Below are positions 1-7,259 of a stretch of 64,000 bases of DNA, piece by piece. Made by a program: the position numbers and the translations under genes. The DNA lies in IMG/VR virus record IMGVR_UViG_3300010885_025649, positions 124,001 to 188,000 of that record; one strand, given 5' to 3'. The DNA is from a virus. How positions within the stretch are numbered: position 1 is the first letter of the stretch; every line of letters starts with the position of its first letter. The notes under the pieces are model-generated. The model saw only the letters and a program-made list of their open reading frames with translations, did not search any database and was not told the origin of the DNA.

Positions 1-126
1 AAGAGCGGCCAAATCATCTTCCAATTCACAAGTTAATGAACTTACATAACCAGCATCAAGATCACTACGATTTTGTAACTGTACTATATCATTTTCAAGC
101 TTTGCAATCTGATCTATAAGTGTCAT
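1..126 (-). CDS. Partial hypothetical protein (N-terminus only)
   Basis: The gene starts at ATG 126 and runs off the left edge, giving 42 visible residues that begin MTLIDQIAKLENDIVQLQNR. The start is heptad-like and probably forms a coiled coil. It overlaps the stop of the HNH gene by 4 bases (ATGA), so the two are translationally coupled. No function can be assigned from this fragment. Confidence 0.7.
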   Translation of the reverse strand, partial: MTLIDQIAKLENDIVQLQNRSDLDAGYVSSLTCELEDDLAAL

Positions 127-596
127 ACTTCCTCTTGATTTGCTAGTAATAACATAGGATGCATTGGTGGGCCGGGTTTACGCATTAATTTCATTCCGGA
201 TTCTTCTGGAGTTTTATCTGCTTTAAAATTATTACAGGATTTACAAGCAGTAACTACATTATCCCACACATTTCTTCCCCCTCTAGAGGTAGGAATAACG
301 TGATCAATTGTTAAATACTTCTTATCTCCGCAGTACTGGCAAGTATCTTCATCCCGTTTTATAACCGCTTTGCGGGTAACCTTCGGGATCTTCCATTGCC
401 GCTCCATATTACTACTAATAAGTCTTAATCTATTAGGAATGAAATAGGTATAGTTATAACCTCTAACAGTAATTCCTTCAGTAGTACCAGGATTTAATGC
501 TACAACTTTATTTGAATACAATAACATTAAAGCCCTGCGCCACGAAAGCTTACCTAAAGGTAAATAAGTGGCACTATATAAAAATACAGTGTCCAT
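123..596 (-). CDS. HNH endonuclease
   Basis: 157 aa. The C-terminal half is a classic HNH fold: CQYC (C86, C89), the catalytic DHVIP (D98, H99), an Asn-rich WDNVV segment, then CKSC (C118, C121) forming the zinc site. The spacing and the pattern ending in KTPEESGMKL resemble the HNH proteins common in cyanobacteria and their phages (known family). It probably nicks or cuts DNA, possibly in packaging or as a free-standing homing enzyme. Start chosen at ATG 596 because AAAGG lies six bases upstream; a longer in-frame start exists at 614 but lies inside the upstream gene. Confidence 0.9.
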   Translation of the reverse strand: MDTVFLYSATYLPLGKLSWRRALMLLYSNKVVALNPGTTEGITVRGYNYTYFIPNRLRLISSNMERQWKIPKVTRKAVIKRDEDTCQYCGDKKYLTIDHVIPTSRGGRNVWDNVVTACKSCNNFKADKTPEESGMKLMRKPGPPMHPMLLLANQEEV

Positions 597-597
597 T

Positions 598-813
598 TTA
601 CACCTTTCTTTCAATTCCCAAAAGTTGTTTTAATTGAACTTCTACTTCAACATCAAGTAAATCTGCTACCATTTTCTCAATGCCGCCATAGACTCTACGA
701 ACTCTATCATATTCTACATATTCATCTTTCTTAAATAACTGAATTACACTAGTAGTAAACATAATATAAGTTACTAATGCTTTTACCTGCCCGGGTGTTA
801 ATTTTACTTCCAT
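598..813 (-). CDS. Hypothetical protein, 71 aa
   Basis: Begins MEVKLTPGQVKALVTYIMF and is predominantly helical by composition, with a charged C-terminal half. It ends one base before the HNH start, so the two are probably co-transcribed. I do not recognise the family. Confidence 0.7.
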   Translation of the reverse strand: MEVKLTPGQVKALVTYIMFTTSVIQLFKKDEYVEYDRVRRVYGGIEKMVADLLDVEVEVQLKQLLGIERKV

Positions 814-844
814 TTATATTTTACCTATGTACCGTCATCTAAAC

Positions 845-880
845 TTGACATCCTTCCCCTCCCTAAAGAAAGGGGATTCC
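845..880 (-). mobile_element. Solo hairpin resembling the 3' end of an IS200/IS605-type omega RNA
   Basis: On the minus strand the segment reads GGAATCCCCTTTC-TTTA-GGGAGGGG-AAGGATGTCAA, a near-perfect stem-loop followed by the GATGTCAA tail. This layout matches the right-end hairpin of TnpB-associated elements (known family pattern). No tnpA or tnpB gene is nearby. It lies between the metallophosphatase stop and the 71-aa gene start. Two related copies occur at 6311 and 9135. Confidence 0.5.
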
Positions 881-898
881 ACAATGTGAACTGTGCTA

Positions 899-1468
899 TT
901 AACTAGGCCACACCGTACTAATAAGCTCTTCTTCACTAATAGGAAAATAATTATTAACATCTACTCCCACATTAAACATAGGAATATTCTTATAGTATTT
1001 TAATCGCCATGCACTATGCACATGTCCATGGATTAGAATATCCTCTTCTCCTCTGACGGCAGCAAAGTGAGGATACCTCATATCATCATAAGGTACATGT
1101 GTTACAAATGCTCGTTTACCATTAGCTAAAACCAAGGATTTAGACAAGGCGACTTTAGTAAAGCCAATGTCTAAATACTGTTGTACTGTAGCAGTTTTAT
1201 CCTTGAACTTAAAGGCGGGATGACAACTATCATGGTTACCCATATATAATTGTTTATTACCTTTTAGTTTGGGTAATACTGCGGCGGCATATCTAAATTG
1301 TAAGGTGAAATCCCCTACAAAATATACCGTATCATCATCACTAATTACACTGTTGTAATTAGCTATTAAACCCGTTGTCATTTCATCAACATCTCGCCAA
1401 GGTCTAGTCTCATAGGTGATGATGTTCTTGTGACCAAAATGTTGATCACTTGTAAAATAAAGTCCCAT
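899..1468 (-). CDS. Calcineurin-like metallophosphoesterase
   Basis: 189 aa. Metal-binding motifs appear in the family order: DQH (D8, H10), VGD (G52-D53), GNHD (77-80), THVP (123-126) and HGHVH (147-151). This is the single-domain metallophosphatase fold seen in phage and bacterial phosphoesterases. The substrate could be a nucleotide, a phosphoprotein or nucleic acid ends and cannot be told from sequence. It sits just downstream of the small-protein array on the same strand. Confidence 0.88.
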   Translation of the reverse strand: MGLYFTSDQHFGHKNIITYETRPWRDVDEMTTGLIANYNSVISDDDTVYFVGDFTLQFRYAAAVLPKLKGNKQLYMGNHDSCHPAFKFKDKTATVQQYLDIGFTKVALSKSLVLANGKRAFVTHVPYDDMRYPHFAAVRGEEDILIHGHVHSAWRLKYYKNIPMFNVGVDVNNYFPISEEELISTVWPS

Positions 1469-1477
1469 GTTAAATTC

Positions 1478-1633
1478 TCAAATTACTTTCAAGTAGGTTG
1501 TTACCGCGGCCGATTTATAATATACACAATTAAATATAATTACAAATCTATCTGTATATATTACGGTAATATTAAATGTCTCATCATCATTACTAGAATA
1601 AATACCGGGAGGTGGAAAGTTAAAGTATGTCAT
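1478..1633 (-). CDS. Array member 1, 51 aa
   Basis: Starts MTYFNFPPPG. The core motif reads YTDRFVII and the usual DIRL end is missing. Its ATG shares one base with the preceding stop (TAATG). It is the last gene of the array, so it has no family member downstream. Confidence 0.7.
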   Translation of the reverse strand: MTYFNFPPPGIYSSNDDETFNITVIYTDRFVIIFNCVYYKSAAVTTYLKVI

Positions 1634-1845
1634 TATTCCCATCCTCGTTTTACGTATAATTGTATTGCACTATTATGCAAGTAAATATATTTACCCATGT
1701 AAGTATCATACCTATCATGAGGTTTATCTTGCCGGTAATTCCCAACATAATAGTTACCTATATATAATTTAAGATTTCCTGGTGGGGAAACTAATACAAT
1801 ATCAAAATCATCAAAATATTTAGTCTCAAAGAAACAATAAGTCAT
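1633..1845 (-). CDS. Array member 2, 70 aa
   Basis: Starts MTYCFFETKYFDDFDIV. It is one of the longer members, and the core is diverged (YDTYMGKYIYL). It is joined to member 3 by an ATGA overlap and to member 1 by TAATG. Confidence 0.75.
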   Translation of the reverse strand: MTYCFFETKYFDDFDIVLVSPPGNLKLYIGNYYVGNYRQDKPHDRYDTYMGKYIYLHNSAIQLYVKRGWE

Positions 1846-2006
1846 AACAAAAATATATGGTTGTGTAAAAAGATATGAGTAACCGAAAAGCCAACTGTAA
1901 GAAACCCATCTTTAAATACTTGTGTGCCAAAGTTCTCAAATCTAATAGTGAGTTTGTTGATGGTAGTGATATATTGAGGACTTGTGGAGGATTTGAATTT
2001 GAACAC
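1842..2006 (-). CDS. Array member 3, 54 aa, GTG start
   Basis: Reads VFKFKSSTSPQY from a GTG, lacks the MTYF start, and keeps the core motif FKDGFLTV. The stop overlaps the next ATG (ATGA). The missing N-terminal motif suggests a lost or replaced start. Confidence 0.6.
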   Translation of the reverse strand: MFKFKSSTSPQYITTINKLTIRFENFGTQVFKDGFLTVGFSVTHIFLHNHIFLL

Positions 2007-2017
2007 TAGAAAAACCT

Positions 2018-2203
2018 TTACGATTTCATGGGAACAACTTGAGAAATGATAACCTTATACTCTAATGGTTTACGAAAACTATCTTTGCGTATAATAAAAT
2101 AGTCCTTGTATACTATACCTGGTAACCTTGACTCGAAATTTAACCAAACAAACTTAGTAAGTTGTATTCGAGGACTATTATCCTTGCTAATAAAATAAGT
2201 CAT
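2018..2203 (-). CDS. Array member 4, 61 aa
   Basis: Starts MTYFISKDNSPRIQL. The core motif is YKDYFIIR. It is followed by an 11-base gap before member 3, one of the few non-overlapping junctions. Confidence 0.78.
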   Translation of the reverse strand: MTYFISKDNSPRIQLTKFVWLNFESRLPGIVYKDYFIIRKDSFRKPLEYKVIISQVVPMKS

Positions 2204-2376
2204 GATGGCCTAAACACATGTACTATTGCACAATTTTGTAATGTAACAACATCAGATAGACGTATATATCTATCCGAATAAAAACAATAAGCTATTGAAC
2301 TTCTATTAGATAAATTTACCTTAAGGAATTTACCAGGAATATGAACTACCGGTTGTCTAACAACTATATAAGTCAT
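2200..2376 (-). CDS. Array member 5, 58 aa
   Basis: Starts MTYIVVRQPVVHIPGKF. The core motif is YSDRYIRL. ATGA overlaps on both sides. Confidence 0.75.
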   Translation of the reverse strand: MTYIVVRQPVVHIPGKFLKVNLSNRSSIAYCFYSDRYIRLSDVVTLQNCAIVHVFRPS

Positions 2377-2549
2377 AACCGTGTAGTAATAAATATATTT
2401 GTGCCTGCATGAGCATTATTACTAGTAATAAACTTATCTTGATATAATATAACCATGTTTGTATAAGTTTCATGTAATAGATTAACTCTTAACCTTGTAC
2501 CAAGAACGATATTATATGTATCTTTTAATGCTGTTATAAAATGTGTCAT
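2373..2549 (-). CDS. Array member 6, 58 aa
   Basis: Starts MTHFITALKDTYNIV. The core motif is YQDKFITS and it ends in ITTRL. A longer in-frame start at 2567 exists but runs into the upstream member, so the MTHF start is preferred. Confidence 0.77.
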   Translation of the reverse strand: MTHFITALKDTYNIVLGTRLRVNLLHETYTNMVILYQDKFITSNNAHAGTNIFITTRL

Positions 2550-2698
2550 TTTGTACCTGCATGACAAGATCGGCCTACAAGAAACTCATCTAAATATAAA
2601 TTAGTGTAAGGAATACCTTGCCAGTAATCCGCCGCCTCTAAAACATAACTAGAACATTCTGTAAGTTTCATTGAATACTTAATAATAAAATACGTCAT
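2546..2698 (-). CDS. Array member 7, 50 aa
   Basis: Starts MTYFIIKYSMKLTEC. The core is YLDEFLVG and it ends shortly after (HAGTK). Member 6 also carries an NAHAGT segment, so the two neighbours may share a recent exchange. Confidence 0.75.
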   Translation of the reverse strand: MTYFIIKYSMKLTECSSYVLEAADYWQGIPYTNLYLDEFLVGRSCHAGTK

Positions 2699-2850
2699 AT
2701 AAACTTCCAAACTACATGACATCCATAGATACATCCAAAACATATAAACTTATCTAAATAATAATAAGTCTCTGGTATTCCCGGAGTATATATAAAGTAA
2801 ACAATACCAATCTTAATAGTATTACTATAAGAAGTTACCGCATAAGTCAT
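2695..2850 (-). CDS. Array member 8, 51 aa
   Basis: Starts MTYAVTSYSNTIKIG. The core is YLDKFICF. It is the first member downstream of the two unrelated genes at 2860-3816. The stop overlaps the member 7 start. Confidence 0.73.
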   Translation of the reverse strand: MTYAVTSYSNTIKIGIVYFIYTPGIPETYYYLDKFICFGCIYGCHVVWKFI

Positions 2851-2859
2851 AGACAGCCT

Positions 2860-3297
2860 TTAAATCCTGTAGGTTGTGATTGTTGGCTTCGGCTTAGAGT
2901 TATAATCCTTTACAGAACGGAGGATGTGCAAATACTCCGATATTTGCTTAGAAGTTTTAGCTTTAGCCTCAGCTTCAGTTATTCCCACAATTTGTTCAGA
3001 AGAATAATGAAATGTTGACACCCTTTTAGGATTAATCGGAAGAGTTATAGCTTTACGCATACCCCAATTAGGAGCAAGCATAAATCCTCCAACGTATCTA
3101 GAATGTGAACATTCATACCCTTCTGGTATACACAATAAAGGGTGTAACTTCTGACCAGAAATAGCAGGAAGAATAACAATTAATTGCACAGAGTAATTAG
3201 CCCACTGCGGAAAGATCTCAGCGGCTTTAGTTGCAGGCGGAATCAACTCAGCAGCGTGTTCAACAAACTCAATAGAAAGCTCTTCAACAGGGTTCAT
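2860..3297 (-). CDS. Hypothetical protein, 145 aa (within the array)
   Basis: Begins MNPVEELSIEFVEHAAEL, preceded by a strong AAAGGAG ribosome site. It does not share the array's N-terminal or core motifs. The base composition is less AT-rich than the flanking small genes. It includes a Cys/His-bearing stretch (LLCIPEGYECSHSRY) and a helical C-terminus. Together with the pentapeptide gene it looks like a two-gene insertion into the array. Function unknown. Confidence 0.8.
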   Translation of the reverse strand: MNPVEELSIEFVEHAAELIPPATKAAEIFPQWANYSVQLIVILPAISGQKLHPLLCIPEGYECSHSRYVGGFMLAPNWGMRKAITLPINPKRVSTFHYSSEQIVGITEAEAKAKTSKQISEYLHILRSVKDYNSKPKPTITTYRI

Positions 3298-3309
3298 CTT
3301 GGATCTCCT

Positions 3310-3816
3310 TTAAGAAGTAAATCTCACACCGTAAATCATAGCTACCCGATGTAGCTCCTTCAGCGCAGCCTCTTTAGTACACGTATATAATACCTGCAGA
3401 TTAAATTCAGGCAGAGCCTGTTTAATAATCAAACAAGCCATATTATGATTACAGTTATTAAAAGCAAGACTAACTGCCCCACCCAAACAATGTGAAGGCC
3501 CAAACCAACAACACTGATTATACCTACCAGAATTAGTATGATTAATTAATAACTGAATTAATTCTTTAGGATCAATCTGAGGAAGACCTGTAATGTTATC
3601 TAACTTAGCACTAGCAATATAACCACTTTTGAGTATAACATCAGTAAAATCCGCGCCGGTAAAATCAGCACCCCTAAAAGGGAAATTAGTCAAATCTACT
3701 CCGGCTAAGATACAGTGGCTAAAGTCAGCTTTAGTGACCTTAGTACCACCGGAATTAATCCAAGCCCATTGTGCCTCACGCATCTTATCAACTTTAGCTT
3801 GTGTGATCGTTTTCAT
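3310..3816 (-). CDS. Pentapeptide-repeat protein
   Basis: 168 aa. Residues about 28-62 contain consecutive A(D/N)LXX-type pentapeptides such as ADFSHCILAGVDLTNF, then RGADF TGADF TDVIL. These fold into a short right-handed quadrilateral helix in known proteins. The remaining C-terminal part (Cys/His-rich, CCWFGPSHCLGG) is not recognised. Pentapeptide proteins often act as DNA mimics or binding scaffolds (family knowledge), but no partner is visible. The ribosome site AAAGGAA precedes the ATG, and its stop overlaps nothing important except the start region of member 9 (4 bases). Confidence 0.85.
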   Translation of the reverse strand: MKTITQAKVDKMREAQWAWINSGGTKVTKADFSHCILAGVDLTNFPFRGADFTGADFTDVILKSGYIASAKLDNITGLPQIDPKELIQLLINHTNSGRYNQCCWFGPSHCLGGAVSLAFNNCNHNMACLIIKQALPEFNLQVLYTCTKEAALKELHRVAMIYGVRFTS

Positions 3817-4025
3817 TTCAGTTCCTTTGATTGTGGAGTTAAAGTTATATAAAAATCCTCCCCATAATCTTCTAAAACTAGCTTCTCACTTATATTTAAA
3901 AACACATCTATATATATAGGGTTGATTCTAAGTATTGTATGATTATTAGGATGTTTGCTCAAGATATAAAAATAATAGAAACCCTGATCTAGAAACCAAG
4001 TCTTATTAAAGTCAAGATAAGTCAT
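3813..4025 (-). CDS. Array member 9, 70 aa
   Basis: Starts MTYLDFNKTWFLDQGFYY. The core motif is YIDVFLNI followed by an extended acidic tail. It lies immediately upstream of the pentapeptide gene and overlaps it by 4 bases, so the inserted genes use the array's coupling. Confidence 0.75.
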   Translation of the reverse strand: MTYLDFNKTWFLDQGFYYFYILSKHPNNHTILRINPIYIDVFLNISEKLVLEDYGEDFYITLTPQSKELK

Positions 4026-4204
4026 ACTTTATTCCTACACACACTTAGATTCTCTATAACCCTAGCTTTAGGCTCTGTATGCGTCCAATAACTTAAATAC
4101 ATAAAACCATCTGAGAATATTACGGGGTTATGTATGTATTTGTCTAAGTAGAAATCATATAATTGTAAGCCGGGAGTACATCTACCCAGATTAAAGTGAG
4201 TCAT
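4022..4204 (-). CDS. Array member 10, 60 aa
   Basis: Starts MTHFNLGRCTPGLQL. The core is FSDGFMYL. The MTHF start is preferred over an upstream in-frame Met that lies in member 11. ATGA overlap downstream. Confidence 0.76.
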   Translation of the reverse strand: MTHFNLGRCTPGLQLYDFYLDKYIHNPVIFSDGFMYLSYWTHTEPKARVIENLSVCRNKV

Positions 4205-4371
4205 GTTACTTTGATTACTCGTATATACCAATTACTATGAATCCAAGAACCTATATTAACAAAGTTATCTTTAAGTGAATAATTAATTGTTATATGTATA
4301 TTAGGTGGAAGCTCAAAACCTAACCGATAGTCACACAAAAAAACTCGCTGGCCAATCCTAAAAATAGTCAT
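4201..4371 (-). CDS. Array member 11, 56 aa
   Basis: Starts MTIFRIGQRVFLCDY, a variant of MTYF. The core is LKDNFVNI. ATGA overlaps on both sides. Confidence 0.75.
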   Translation of the reverse strand: MTIFRIGQRVFLCDYRLGFELPPNIHITINYSLKDNFVNIGSWIHSNWYIRVIKVT

Positions 4372-4547
4372 AGTAATACCACATCTACATTGTTACTATT
4401 CTTCGTAACTAACCCCTTACTCTCAATAAAGTTATCTTTATACATTACTTTACCCAGTATTATCTTAGGATGTAAATAAAGGTAAAAGTTGGGAATACGT
4501 AATGTGGCATAGTTATTTCGCTTCTTGATTCTAACGAAATGTGTCAT
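4368..4547 (-). CDS. Array member 12, 59 aa
   Basis: Starts MTHFVRIKKRNNYATLRI. The core is YKDNFIES and the end is VDVVLL. It is separated from member 13 by 14 bases. Confidence 0.76.
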   Translation of the reverse strand: MTHFVRIKKRNNYATLRIPNFYLYLHPKIILGKVMYKDNFIESKGLVTKNSNNVDVVLL

Positions 4548-4561
4548 GTTAATTCTTTAAG

Positions 4562-4741
4562 TTAAAGTAAGTCAATGTAAATACCATGAGTAGTATAGTC
4601 TGGATCTAATGGCCGCTCAAACATAACAAAGTTATCTTCATAATTACCACGCGGGCCGCTATTTCTATTATTCAAGAGTATATAAAAAGGACCTGCAGCA
4701 ATATACCGGTTAAATCCAAGATGAGTAACAAAGTGTGTCAT
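4562..4741 (-). CDS. Array member 13, 59 aa
   Basis: Starts MTHFVTHLGFNRYIAAG. The core is YEDNFVMF and the end is IYIDLL, a clear version of the DIRL terminus. One base separates it from member 14. Confidence 0.77.
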   Translation of the reverse strand: MTHFVTHLGFNRYIAAGPFYILLNNRNSGPRGNYEDNFVMFERPLDPDYTTHGIYIDLL

Positions 4742-4742
4742 G

Positions 4743-4937
4743 TTAATTACTTAATCTAATAGTTATATCAGGAATATTATGCGAATAAGTATCTAAACCA
4801 ATCGTAATAAAACTGTCTGTAAAAATAACACCTATTGTCCAATTGGGATTTAATATCACGTCAGTATAAGAATTAAAACGTATATACTGAAATCGAGCCT
4901 TTAGTGGTTTATTCTTAATATAAACTGTATAAGTCAT
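4743..4937 (-). CDS. Array member 14, 64 aa
   Basis: Starts MTYTVYIKNKPLKARFQY. The core is FTDSFITI and the end is DITIRLSN. Its start overlaps the stop of member 15 (ATGA). Confidence 0.78.
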   Translation of the reverse strand: MTYTVYIKNKPLKARFQYIRFNSYTDVILNPNWTIGVIFTDSFITIGLDTYSHNIPDITIRLSN

Positions 4938-5107
4938 GTCATCCCTATAAATATACTGATATCGCCATCTTCATAACTTTTTGTGGTGATATACATAAAA
5001 GGATCTTCATACTCATTCTTTACCCCAACTGTGGAAAACATATGCGCGGCTATACCTTCACTAAGTTTTATTTCTCTAATCAAATCTTTAGGTTTAAAGT
5101 AAGTCAT
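4934..5107 (-). CDS. Array member 15, 57 aa
   Basis: Starts MTYFKPKDLIREIKL. The core is YEDPFMYI and the end is DISIFIG. It is coupled to member 14 by ATGA. Confidence 0.76.
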   Translation of the reverse strand: MTYFKPKDLIREIKLSEGIAAHMFSTVGVKNEYEDPFMYITTKSYEDGDISIFIGMT

Positions 5108-5108
5108 G

Positions 5109-5276
5109 TTAATCCATTAACTTAATATCTACTTGCTGCCTTGATTTAGCTCCAACACTAATAAAGTTATCTTCAAAGATATTACGCCGCCATGAAACAC
5201 AATTTAAATAAATATATTGGTGTTTATGTAACTGTACAAATCTACTTTGGTAATGTTCTAGAATAAAATGTGTCAT
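5109..5276 (-). CDS. Array member 16, 55 aa
   Basis: Starts MTHFILEHYQSRFVQL. The core is FEDNFISV and the end is VDIKLMD. One base separates its stop from the member 15 start. Confidence 0.77.
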   Translation of the reverse strand: MTHFILEHYQSRFVQLHKHQYIYLNCVSWRRNIFEDNFISVGAKSRQQVDIKLMD

Positions 5277-5446
5277 GGTAATCTTCCTACAAATACTGTA
5301 GTAAGTCGCCTAAACGTTGTCGCAAGTAACTTATCTTTATAAAATACTATAATAGCTGATGGATAAATTTGTTTAGTTCGCCTATAGAAATACATGTTGT
5401 TTATTATTCTCGCATCAGAATTATTAAGCGGGAAAATGTATGTCAT
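5273..5446 (-). CDS. Array member 17, 57 aa
   Basis: Starts MTYIFPLNNSDARII. The core is YKDKLLAT, with Leu in place of the usual Phe. The C-terminus is basic (RRLTTVFVGRLP). Confidence 0.75.
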   Translation of the reverse strand: MTYIFPLNNSDARIINNMYFYRRTKQIYPSAIIVFYKDKLLATTFRRLTTVFVGRLP

Positions 5447-5619
5447 ATTGTAGCTATCTCTAAAATCTTATTACCATGTACTCTAATAAACCTATCTAAA
5501 TACAATTGCTTAAATCCTATAATTACACCCCCTACATGACAAGTCATACCATATAGCTTCTGTCCGCATTTTAGATGCGTGGAATAACTAGGATGATTAT
5601 TAAGAAGAAAGTGTGTCAT
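5443..5619 (-). CDS. Array member 18, 58 aa
   Basis: Starts MTHFLLNNHPSYSTHL. The core is YLDRFIRV and the end is ILEIATI. The MTHF start is chosen over an upstream in-frame Met inside member 19. Confidence 0.76.
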   Translation of the reverse strand: MTHFLLNNHPSYSTHLKCGQKLYGMTCHVGGVIIGFKQLYLDRFIRVHGNKILEIATI

Positions 5620-5780
5620 TTTAAACACCGCGGTTTCCGCCCAATAAATAATAAACCATTAATAGTTACTTTAAGTAAACTATCTTCATAGGTTATAGGG
5701 TAATCACTCTTATTAATTCGATGGAAGAACTTTACATTGTTTATTACTTGTGTCTGAAGCCTAAGAATGAAGTATGTCAT
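5616..5780 (-). CDS. Array member 19, 54 aa
   Basis: Starts MTYFILRLQTQVINN. The core is YEDSLLKV. The ATG is joined to the member 20 stop as TAATG, and its own stop overlaps member 18. Confidence 0.75.
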   Translation of the reverse strand: MTYFILRLQTQVINNVKFFHRINKSDYPITYEDSLLKVTINGLLFIGRKPRCLK

Positions 5781-5971
5781 TAATCAAAACCCTGTTTAGA
5801 TACTATAGATAATCTTCCTTCTGATTTATACGTGTATAACTCCAATCTAACTAAGTCATCTTGATAATAGAGTAAGTCTAATTGAGGAGTCCTATCTACA
5901 TACAACCTGATAGCTATTCTTGGTATGTTAATTAAGGCTATCCAATTGTTTTCATCCATGAAATGTGTCAT
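5780..5971 (-). CDS. Array member 20, 63 aa
   Basis: Starts MTHFMDENNWIALINI. The core is YQDDLVRL. It has an extended polar tail and an ATGA overlap with member 21. Confidence 0.77.
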   Translation of the reverse strand: MTHFMDENNWIALINIPRIAIRLYVDRTPQLDLLYYQDDLVRLELYTYKSEGRLSIVSKQGFD

Positions 5972-6171
5972 AACGGCTTATTATTATTTAAGACTTCAAC
6001 AACCTGATGGCTATTTACGTAAATAAAGTTATCCGAATAGTCAATACAAGTATTATCTAAAGCGCGAGAACCACCAAAATAAAGTTTGCGATTCACCCGT
6101 TGTATGTAGAAAGGTAATTTTAAATAAGATGGATGCCCCGAAGTAAAATTACAAAAAAAGAGATATGTCAC
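5968..6171 (-). CDS. Array member 21, 67 aa, GTG start
   Basis: Reads MTYLFFCNFTSGHPSYL from GTG, giving a GTGA overlap with member 22. The core is YSDNFIYV. Confidence 0.76.
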   Translation of the reverse strand: MTYLFFCNFTSGHPSYLKLPFYIQRVNRKLYFGGSRALDNTCIDYSDNFIYVNSHQVVEVLNNNKPL

Positions 6172-6305
6172 GATAGCTTTCCTATAAATACCGCACGATG
6201 TGACCTAATAGTTACTCTAAGTAAAAGATCTCTATAAGCTGTTGGAGTATTTGACTCTCCATTTCTACAAGCGCCATCATATTTTATTTTTATCAGAGAG
6301 ATGGG
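6168..6305 (-). pseudogene. Array member 22, 5'-truncated by a hairpin element
   Basis: The frame keeps the C-terminal two thirds of a member (core YRDLLLRV, end AVFIGKLS). The MTYF start has been replaced by the hairpin sequence at 6311-6341, and an in-frame TGA lies directly upstream. No ATG, GTG or TTG start is available ahead of the core, so it is probably not translated in full. Confidence 0.65.
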
Positions 6306-6310
6306 TCAAA

Positions 6311-6341
6311 AACCCCATCCTTTAGGGCGGGGGAGTGTCAA
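6311..6341 (+). mobile_element. Solo hairpin resembling an omega-RNA 3' end (copy 2)
   Basis: Reads AACCCCATCC-TTTA-GGGCGGGGG-AGTGTCAA: a stem of CCCC/GGGG type with a TTTA loop, then the TGTCAA tail. It lies exactly at the junction between array members 22 and 23. Member 22 has lost its start here and member 23 reads into the hairpin for its stop. The structure matches the right-end hairpin of IS200/IS605-type elements without any transposase gene. Confidence 0.5.
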
Positions 6342-6489
6342 TCTCTCTTATGTCTATAGCAACCTTATTCCATTCAGTCACTGTTATAAAGTTATCCTCA
6401 AGAAGCGGGTAAATCTTAATCCAAGTAGGACTATTAAAATGCACCGTTATTAACTTACATGAGCATAAAAAGAAATTAAAATATGTCAC
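6322..6489 (-). CDS. Array member 23, 55 aa, GTG start, 3' end altered
   Basis: Reads MTYFNFFLCSCKLITV from GTG. The core is LEDNFITV and the end is IDIREI, after which four to five residues and the stop (TPPP-TAA) come from the hairpin element. The C-terminal half is nearly identical in DNA to member 24, indicating a recent duplication. Confidence 0.72.
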   Translation of the reverse strand: MTYFNFFLCSCKLITVHFNSPTWIKIYPLLEDNFITVTEWNKVAIDIREIDTPPP

Positions 6490-6641
6490 TTTTTAATCTC
6501 TCTTATGTCTATACAAATTTCATTCCAATAAGTTACCTTTACAAAGTTATCTTGGAAAAATGTATTATGCCTCCATCTTGAATTATTAAAGTATATTGTT
6601 ACTAAGTTAAATGCCTTGTTAAACGAATTGAAATGTGTCAT
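6486..6641 (-). CDS. Array member 24, 51 aa
   Basis: Starts MTHFNSFNKAFNLVT. The core is FQDNFVKV and the end is IDIREIKK. It is the closest relative of its neighbour, member 23. The start overlaps the member 25 stop. Confidence 0.77.
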   Translation of the reverse strand: MTHFNSFNKAFNLVTIYFNNSRWRHNTFFQDNFVKVTYWNEICIDIREIKK

Positions 6642-6808
6642 ATAGTTACAATATCCAAAGTCAAAGTATGAGGATCATATTGAGTTGTTCTAATATAACT
6701 ATCCTCAAATAATACTAAATCTGAGTTGGCATTTACACTATTTAAATATAAATAGTGCTGCAACTTTATTCCATGTCTATCATTTATACCAACAATGAAA
6801 TGTGTCAT
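6638..6808 (-). CDS. Array member 25, 56 aa
   Basis: Starts MTHFIVGINDRHGIK. The core is FEDSYIRT and the end is LTLDIVTI. ATGA overlaps on both sides. Confidence 0.76.
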   Translation of the reverse strand: MTHFIVGINDRHGIKLQHYLYLNSVNANSDLVLFEDSYIRTTQYDPHTLTLDIVTI

Positions 6809-6972
6809 GATCTTGCACGTAGTTGAAGCCAGTTATTATTATACAAACGGGGATTTACCCAAACAGTAAACTCAATAAACCTATCCTCATATCCTAAATA
6901 TTCACCAGGATCCCAAGGTATCGAGGTAAATTTGTATGGGAAGCCTAAATAACTATTTGCAAGGTATGTCAT
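6805..6972 (-). CDS. Array member 26, 55 aa
   Basis: Starts MTYLANSYLGFPYKF. The core is YEDRFIEF and the end is LQLRARS. It is coupled to member 25 by ATGA. Confidence 0.76.
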   Translation of the reverse strand: MTYLANSYLGFPYKFTSIPWDPGEYLGYEDRFIEFTVWVNPRLYNNNWLQLRARS

Positions 6973-7065
6973 TCTCTTGTTACCCTGAAGTCTAAAACAT
7001 AGTTATGCTTAACACAATCAAATTCAGTAGCCCTCAAATAATAATCCGGTATAAAAATATGTCAT
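6969..7065 (-). pseudogene. Array member 27, internally deleted and frameshifted
   Basis: The start MTYFYTGLLFEGY runs into TGA after 13 codons. In the +1 frame the same bases read DYYLRATEFDCVKHN and end LDFRVTRE, which is the expected core and terminus. About 30 codons between start and core are missing. Without a frameshift no complete product can be made. Confidence 0.65.
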
Positions 7066-7259
7066 GATGCTACCAATCTTATATCAATAGCATACTTTGC
7101 TATCACACCTACATTATAATCATGTACTTTAATAAAAGAATCTTTATAAAGTAAAACATCCTTTTTATTTCGGAAACCATTCTGAAAGTAAATAGATCCT
7201 TTAGAAAAAGATATATAGTATTCATTGTAATTTAAACTTAAACCAAGAAAGTACGTCAT
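7062..7259 (-). CDS. Array member 28, 65 aa
   Basis: Starts MTYFLGLSLNYNEYYIS. The core is YKDSFIKV and the end is IDIRLVAS, close to the family consensus. Confidence 0.8.
   Translation of the reverse strand: MTYFLGLSLNYNEYYISFSKGSIYFQNGFRNKKDVLLYKDSFIKVHDYNVGVIAKYAIDIRLVAS

Noticed and set aside
1430-1684. Plus-strand frame MTKMLITCKIKSHVKF across the array
   Set aside because: No ribosome site, opposite to the array and overlapping its coding frames.
5616-5780. Apparent frameshift in array member 19
   Set aside because: On careful recount the frame is intact; the first reading had missed a base.
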